The notes beneath the pieces are model-generated. The model made no database searches. It worked only from the letters and a program-made list of their open reading frames with translations, and was not told the DNA's origin. Positions 30,802 through 34,308 of a stretch of DNA of 34,308 bases are shown here, piece after piece. Numbering within the stretch: the stretch's first letter is position 1; each line of letters starts with the position of its first letter. The stretch is from an uncultured Clostridia bacterium (GTDB lineage Bacteria > Bacillota > Clostridia > Oscillospirales > Butyricicoccaceae). The DNA is taken from assembly GCA_945872165.1 (NCBI GenBank), contig CAMBYS010000004.1:1-34308 (forward strand), given 5' to 3'. Made by a program: the position numbers and the translations under genes.

Positions 30802-32010
30802 TTATTTATATTCTGTCATATGATCCATGCGTTCCTGCTTGGTTTTCAGATAAAATGCATCCACCGGATTGGCAGCAATCTGAATCGGAACACGTTCCAC
30901 AATTTCCAGACCATAACCGGACAGACCATGAATCTTAGTGGGATTGTTGGTCATCAGACGCAGCTTCTGTGCACCCAGAGCAACCAGAATCTGTGCGCCC
31001 ATGCCATATTCACGCAGATCAGGAGCAAAGCCCAGCTTGATGTTGGCATCTACCGTATCATAGCCCTGCTCCTGCAGCTCATAGGCACGCAGCTTGTTAA
31101 TCAGACCGATACCACGGCCTTCCTGACGCAGGTACAGCAGCAGACCGCGGCCTTCCTTGTCAATGGCCTTGAGTGCTGCAGCCAGCTGCTCGCCGCAGTC
31201 ACAGCGTGCCGAACCAAAGGTATCACCGGTCAGGCACTCAGAGTGTACACGGCAGAGCACCGGCTCACCATTTGCAATATCACCCATGGTCAGGGCAACA
31301 TGATGCTCGCCGGACAGCTTATTGACAAAGCCGTGAATCTTAAAATGTCCGTATTTGGTGGGCATATCTGCGCAGGCAATTTCCTTCACCAGGGATTCTT
31401 CCTTGTCGCGCATGCGGTAAGCGATCAGGTCCGCAATGGAAATCATGACCAGATCATGCTTCTTGGCAAACTGGATCAGCTCGGTGGTACGCATCATGGT
31501 GCCATCCTCCCGCATAATCTCACAGCACAGACCAACCGGTGCCAGACCTGCCAGACGGCACAGGTCAACGGTAGCTTCGGTATGTCCCGAACGGATGAGT
31601 ACACCGCCTTCACGGGCACGCAGGGGGAACATATGTCCCGGACGGCGGAAGTCAGAGGGCTTTGCCTCCGGATTCACCGTCATCATGGCAGTCAGAGAGC
31701 GTTCTACTGCAGAAATACCGGTGGTAGTCTTCACATGGTCAATGGAAACGGTAAAAGCAGTTTCATGATTGTCCGTATTCTGTTCCACCATCTGGGGCAG
31801 ACCCAGCTTATCGCAGTAATCACCGCTCATCGGCATGCAGATCAGACCCTTGGCATGGGTTGCCATGAAGTTGACATTTTCTGTGGTTGCAAACTGTGCG
31901 GCACAAATGATATCGCCTTCGTTTTCACGATCCGGGTCATCAATGACCAGAATATTCTTTCCGGCACGGAGCGCGTCCAGTGCCTGTTCAATGGATGCAA
32001 AATCAGCCAT
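30802..32010 (-). CDS. ribBA: Bifunctional 3,4-dihydroxy-2-butanone 4-phosphate synthase / GTP cyclohydrolase II
   Basis: A 402-residue fusion. The N-terminal domain (to about 205) makes dihydroxybutanone phosphate from ribulose 5-phosphate: [13 protein letters not shown] (acidic metal site), GLICMPMSG and [20 protein letters not shown] (shown in part). The C-terminal domain is GTP cyclohydrolase [21 protein letters not shown] with the three zinc cysteines, then [19 protein letters not shown]. Together they feed both branches of the pathway. ATG 32008-32010 follows AGGAGG at 32021-32026. It starts 18 bp after the ribE stop. Confidence 0.97.
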   Translation of the reverse strand: MADFASIEQALDALRAGKNILVIDDPDRENEGDIICAAQFATTENVNFMATHAKGLICMPMSGDYCDKLGLPQMVEQNTDNHETAFTVSIDHVKTTTGISAVERSLTAMMTVNPEAKPSDFRRPGHMFPLRAREGGVLIRSGHTEATVDLCRLAGLAPVGLCCEIMREDGTMMRTTELIQFAKKHDLVMISIADLIAYRMRDKEESLVKEIACADMPTKYGHFKIHGFVNKLSGEHHVALTMGDIANGEPVLCRVHSECLTGDTFGSARCDCGEQLAAALKAIDKEGRGLLLYLRQEGRGIGLINKLRAYELQEQGYDTVDANIKLGFAPDLREYGMGAQILVALGAQKLRLMTNNPTKIHGLSGYGLEIVERVPIQIAANPVDAFYLKTKQERMDHMTEYK

Positions 32011-32028
32011 GGTAATGGAATCCTCCTC

Positions 32029-32682
32029 TTATAAAAACCCGTGACCGGCAAGAAAATCAACGGTCAGGCCGCCGGAGGACTTGTCCTCTTCCGGCGCGGG
32101 CTTCATCAGCTTTTCAATATATTTGCCAACTATGTCGCATTCCAGATTGACAACATAGCCGGGCTTTCGTGTGAGCAATGTGGTTTCCTGTCCGGTATGG
32201 GGAATAATGGATACCTTGAAGCAGCTATCATCCACATACGCCACAGTCAGGCTGATTCCATCAATGGTAATCGAACCCTTTTCCACAATATAACGCAGCA
32301 GCTCCGCTCCTGCGGCAACCGTCACCCAGACGGCATTGCCCTCCGGAGACAGGTCGGTAATCGTACCGGTGCCATCCACATGTCCGGCAACAATGTGACC
32401 GCCGAAACGGCCGTCTGCTGCCATGGCACGCTCCAGATTGACACGGGATTTGGGACGCAGTGCGCCCAGATTGGTTCGGCGCATGGTTTCCGGCATCACA
32501 TCGCCGTCAAACCCATCGCCGGTCAGGCGGACAACCGTGAGGCAGACGCCATTGACTGCAATGGAATCTCCCAGCTTTGTCCCTTCCAGTACGGTTTTCG
32601 CATGGACACTGAGCACGGTGCTGGTGGCAGTCTGACGCAGTCCGGTGATTTCACCGACTTCTTCGACAATTCCGGTAAACAT
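32029..32682 (-). CDS. ribE: Riboflavin synthase alpha subunit
   Basis: A 217-residue enzyme that dismutates two lumazines to riboflavin plus aminouracil. It contains two homologous lumazine-binding barrels: repeat 1 opens with MFTGIVEEVGEI and includes DSIAVNGVCLTVV, and repeat 2 includes GHVDGTGTI and GSITIDGISLTVAYV. The ATG at 32682 starts the invariant MFTGIVE and has AAAGGA upstream; a longer in-frame start at 32712 would lie inside ribD. The start is 4 bp after the ribD stop, so it is translationally close-coupled. Confidence 0.97.
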   Translation of the reverse strand: MFTGIVEEVGEITGLRQTATSTVLSVHAKTVLEGTKLGDSIAVNGVCLTVVRLTGDGFDGDVMPETMRRTNLGALRPKSRVNLERAMAADGRFGGHIVAGHVDGTGTITDLSPEGNAVWVTVAAGAELLRYIVEKGSITIDGISLTVAYVDDSCFKVSIIPHTGQETTLLTRKPGYVVNLECDIVGKYIEKLMKPAPEEDKSSGGLTVDFLAGHGFL

Positions 32683-32686
32683 GGAT

Positions 32687-33796
32687 TCAGTCCTTTCGGA
32701 TACGGCCTTCAATCAGGAGATCTTCTCCCAGCCGTGTGAGTGTAATGTGTTCCAGTGTGAGGGCATCTGCCATTTTTGCAATGCCTGCACCGCCCACTGG
32801 TCCGTGGGCATCTGCGCCGCCAATCAGCTTGGGGGAAATATATGCCTGTACCTTGTGTACCAGTCCCAGCCGCAGGGCTTCTCCGTTCAGGGTGCCGCCG
32901 CCTTCCAGCAGCACACTGTCCACCTGTTCACCGCCAAGGTAATCCATAACGGCACGGAGATCCACATGGGTACCGGATTCATCCGGCAGGGGGATCACCT
33001 GGACACCGGCTTCCTCCAGTGCGGCTTTGCGCTGGATATCTGCATTGGCACAGAAAATCCAGGTGGGGATATCCCGTGCCGTGCGTACCAGCTGGCTGTT
33101 CAACGGTGTGCGCAGATTGCTGTCACATACCAGACGGATGGGATCTACACCGGATTCAATGCGGCAGTTGAGCATGGGATCATCTGCCAGCACTGTGCCG
33201 ATTCCTACCATAATGGCACTCAGCTGCCGGCGGGTCTGGTGGGCATGCTGCCGTGCGGTTTCACCGGTAATCCATTTGGAATCCCCGGTATAGGCGGCAA
33301 TGCGGCCATCCAGTGTCATAGCATATTTCATCACCACATAGGGCGTTTTGGTGGTGATATAGTGGAAGAATACCTCATTGAGTGCATGGCATTCCTCCTC
33401 CAGCACACCGGAGACACATGCAATGCCTGCTTCCCGCAGAATCTGCAGACCCTTGCCCGCTACCAGCGGATTGGGGTCCAGACATGCCACCACAACCCGA
33501 CCGATTTTGTGCTCCAGAATGGCTTCGGTACAGGGCGGTGTGCGTCCCCAGTGACAGCAGGGCTCCAGCGTGACATAAATTGTGGCGCCGGTACAGTCCT
33601 CCGTACAGTTTTTAAAGGCATTGCGCTCCGCATGCAGACCGCCGATGTGTTCGTGCCAGCCTTCGCCGATGATGCGGTCATCCTTGACAATGACGGCACC
33701 CACCATCGGATTGGGGGAGACATGCCCCACGCCGCGCTTGGCAAGCTCCAGCGCACGGCGCATATAATTCAGATCAGTTGTTGTCATATCTGCCAT
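32687..33796 (-). CDS. ribD: Bifunctional diaminohydroxyphosphoribosylaminopyrimidine deaminase / 5-amino-6-(5-phosphoribosylamino)uracil reductase
   Basis: A 369-residue fusion. The N-terminal cytidine deaminase-like domain (about 1-150) has SPNPMVGAVIV, the zinc-binding GLHAERNAF and LEPCCHWGRTPPCTEAI. The C-terminal reductase domain follows (YVVMKYAMTLDGRIA; SKWITGETAR; VLLEGGGTLNG). It catalyses the second and third steps after GTP ring opening. ATG 33796 has GGGAG about 10 bp upstream; an internal ATG three codons later is possible. It is the first gene behind the FMN riboswitch. Confidence 0.97.
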   Translation of the reverse strand: MADMTTTDLNYMRRALELAKRGVGHVSPNPMVGAVIVKDDRIIGEGWHEHIGGLHAERNAFKNCTEDCTGATIYVTLEPCCHWGRTPPCTEAILEHKIGRVVVACLDPNPLVAGKGLQILREAGIACVSGVLEEECHALNEVFFHYITTKTPYVVMKYAMTLDGRIAAYTGDSKWITGETARQHAHQTRRQLSAIMVGIGTVLADDPMLNCRIESGVDPIRLVCDSNLRTPLNSQLVRTARDIPTWIFCANADIQRKAALEEAGVQVIPLPDESGTHVDLRAVMDYLGGEQVDSVLLEGGGTLNGEALRLGLVHKVQAYISPKLIGGADAHGPVGGAGIAKMADALTLEHITLTRLGEDLLIEGRIRKD

Positions 33797-33847
33797 ATTG
33801 TATCAGCTCCCAAACGGCAAATGTACTGCGGCAGCAATGCCGCCAAA

Positions 33848-33890
33848 AAAACAATAAAAATACCCTGTTTTTTTACACAGCAAAACAGGG
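33848..33890 (-). terminator. Second riboswitch-linked terminator before ribD
   Basis: On the minus strand CCCTGTTTT (33890-33882) pairs with AAAACAGGG (33871-33863); a T-rich tail follows towards 33848. It lies between the FMN aptamer and the ribD start. Confidence 0.75.
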
Positions 33891-33896
33891 CGAATC

Positions 33897-33934
33897 AAAA
33901 AATGCCTGTCTGCGGATCAGCCGCGAAACAGGGC
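33897..33934 (-). terminator. First riboswitch-linked terminator before ribD
   Basis: On the minus strand GCCCTGT (33934-33928) pairs with ACAGGC (33909-33904) with one bulge, and inner GCGG / CCGC (33924-33921, 33915-33912) extends the stem; six T follow (33902-33897). Confidence 0.75.
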
Positions 33935-33972
33935 ACAGAAAAGGGGAGACATTGTAACATGTCCCGATTGTG

Positions 33973-34090
33973 TCTTCTCTCATCCAGACTGTAACTGTCG
34001 GCTTCGGAATTCAACCGAATCAGCCATGGAACGATGTTCCATGGGTCGCGGGCTATACCGCCGGTAGGGAGTTCCACCCTGCCCTGAAGA
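33973..34090 (-). promoter_or_regulatory. FMN riboswitch (RFN element)
   Basis: Read on the minus strand, this carries the conserved RFN core: TTCAGGGCAGGGTG at its start (34088-34075), ACTCCCTACCGGCGGT, AGCCCGCGACCC, a variable hairpin CCATGGAAC/GTTCCATGG, then CTGATTCGGTTGAATTCCG, AAGCCGACAGT and the closing TCTGGATGAGAGAAGA. The order and spacing match the six-helix FMN aptamer. It sits between a strong promoter and ribD, followed by terminators, so FMN binding should favour termination and switch off the rib operon. The gap 33797-34257 is accounted for by terminators, the aptamer and two divergent promoters. Confidence 0.97.
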
Positions 34091-34115
34091 ACAATGTTAT
34101 TTTATTGACAAAGAA

Positions 34116-34144
34116 AGTATACTACAACTGCGGACAGATTGCAA
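34116..34144 (-). promoter_or_regulatory. Promoter of riboflavin operon
   Basis: On the minus strand TTGCAA (34144-34139), a 17-bp spacer and TATACT (34121-34116), about 28 bp upstream of the riboswitch. Confidence 0.8.
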
Positions 34145-34180
34145 GAGGGTTGGTCAAATGTTACAAAAAAACTGCTGCGT

Positions 34181-34209
34181 TTGGCAGACAGGGTTGGATA
34201 TGGTATAAT
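34181..34209 (+). promoter_or_regulatory. Promoter of gene at right edge
   Basis: TTGGCA (34181-34186), a 17-bp spacer and TATAAT (34204-34209), divergent from the rib promoter. Confidence 0.75.
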
Positions 34210-34257
34210 AACCCTGTTGTCATCACCTATACCGACACGCGGGGAGGTGGAATAAGG

Positions 34258-34308
34258 TTGAAACATCGTGATTTGAGTACCATTCCGAAAAAGAGCGCAC
34301 AAAACCAA
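34258..34308 (+). CDS. Start of unidentified protein gene (partial, TTG start)
   Basis: TTG at 34258 is preceded by GGGGAGGTGG (34241-34250) and a near-consensus promoter. The 17 codons available encode MKHRDLSTIPKKSAQN plus one incomplete residue, a hydrophilic, basic N-terminus open at the window edge. There is too little sequence for any family assignment. Confidence 0.6.
   Translation, partial: MKHRDLSTIPKKSAQNQ

Noticed and set aside
1..34308. Prophage, CRISPR array, integrative element or anti-phage defence island
   Set aside because: No integrase, transposase, spaced direct repeats, phage structural genes or known defence proteins were seen; the barnase-barstar pair is the only toxin-antidote-like locus.

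Overview
The window (about 34.3 kb, moderate GC, near-consensus TTGACA/TATAAT-type promoters, AGGAGG ribosome binding sites, some TTG/GTG starts) looks like a chromosomal segment of a low-to-moderate GC Gram-positive anaerobe. A clostridial (Oscillospirales-like) gut bacterium is my best guess; this is inferred from gene content and was not tested by database search. No rRNA, tRNA, CRISPR, prophage or transposase was recognised.

Layout. (1) 1-2675, minus: a three-gene ABC-2/Gld-type exporter operon (ATPase, permease, GldG-like auxiliary protein cut by the left edge). (2) 2800-9480: a carbohydrate or polyol utilisation region with an AraC regulator, an inositol 2-dehydrogenase-like Gfo/Idh/MocA oxidoreductase, a second AraC regulator (minus), a sugar phosphate isomerase/epimerase-type TIM barrel and a sodium/solute symporter, each with its own promoter. 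The gap before the symporter contains a probable small transcript of about 180 nt. (3) 9494-10416: a lipoprotein barnase-type ribonuclease and its barstar inhibitor. (4) 10491-11141: a CarD-family regulator, followed by a large palindromic element. (5) 11330-14119, minus: proB-proA-CYTH operon. (6) 14171-21648: a tight seven-gene operon for division, cell shape and housekeeping (zapA-like, U32 peptidase, dut, maf, mreC, mreD, mrdA). (7) 21758-23072: a MinD homologue and methylglyoxal synthase. (8) 23131-26432: a REP-like repeat, then hisS-aspS. (9) 26544-27650: an alpha/beta hydrolase and two inverted copies of the same repeat. (10) 27649-30228: a LysR regulator (minus), a divergently transcribed, highly structured noncoding region of about 300 nt ending in a terminator, then type I L-asparaginase. 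(11) 30247-34144, minus: riboflavin operon ribD-ribE-ribBA-ribH behind an FMN riboswitch with two consecutive terminator hairpins. (12) 34181-34308: promoter and first codons of an unidentified gene.

Functional links. The oxidoreductase, isomerase-like protein and symporter, with two AraC regulators, plausibly import and oxidise an inositol-like polyol or sugar. The rib genes cover the riboflavin-specific steps from GTP and ribulose 5-phosphate (the dephosphorylation step excepted). The zapA-mrdA operon couples nucleotide sanitation and septum or elongation functions. The observations I rate highest are the structured RNA candidate at 28738-29056 and the barnase/barstar pair, in which one known interface salt bridge appears to have been lost on both sides.
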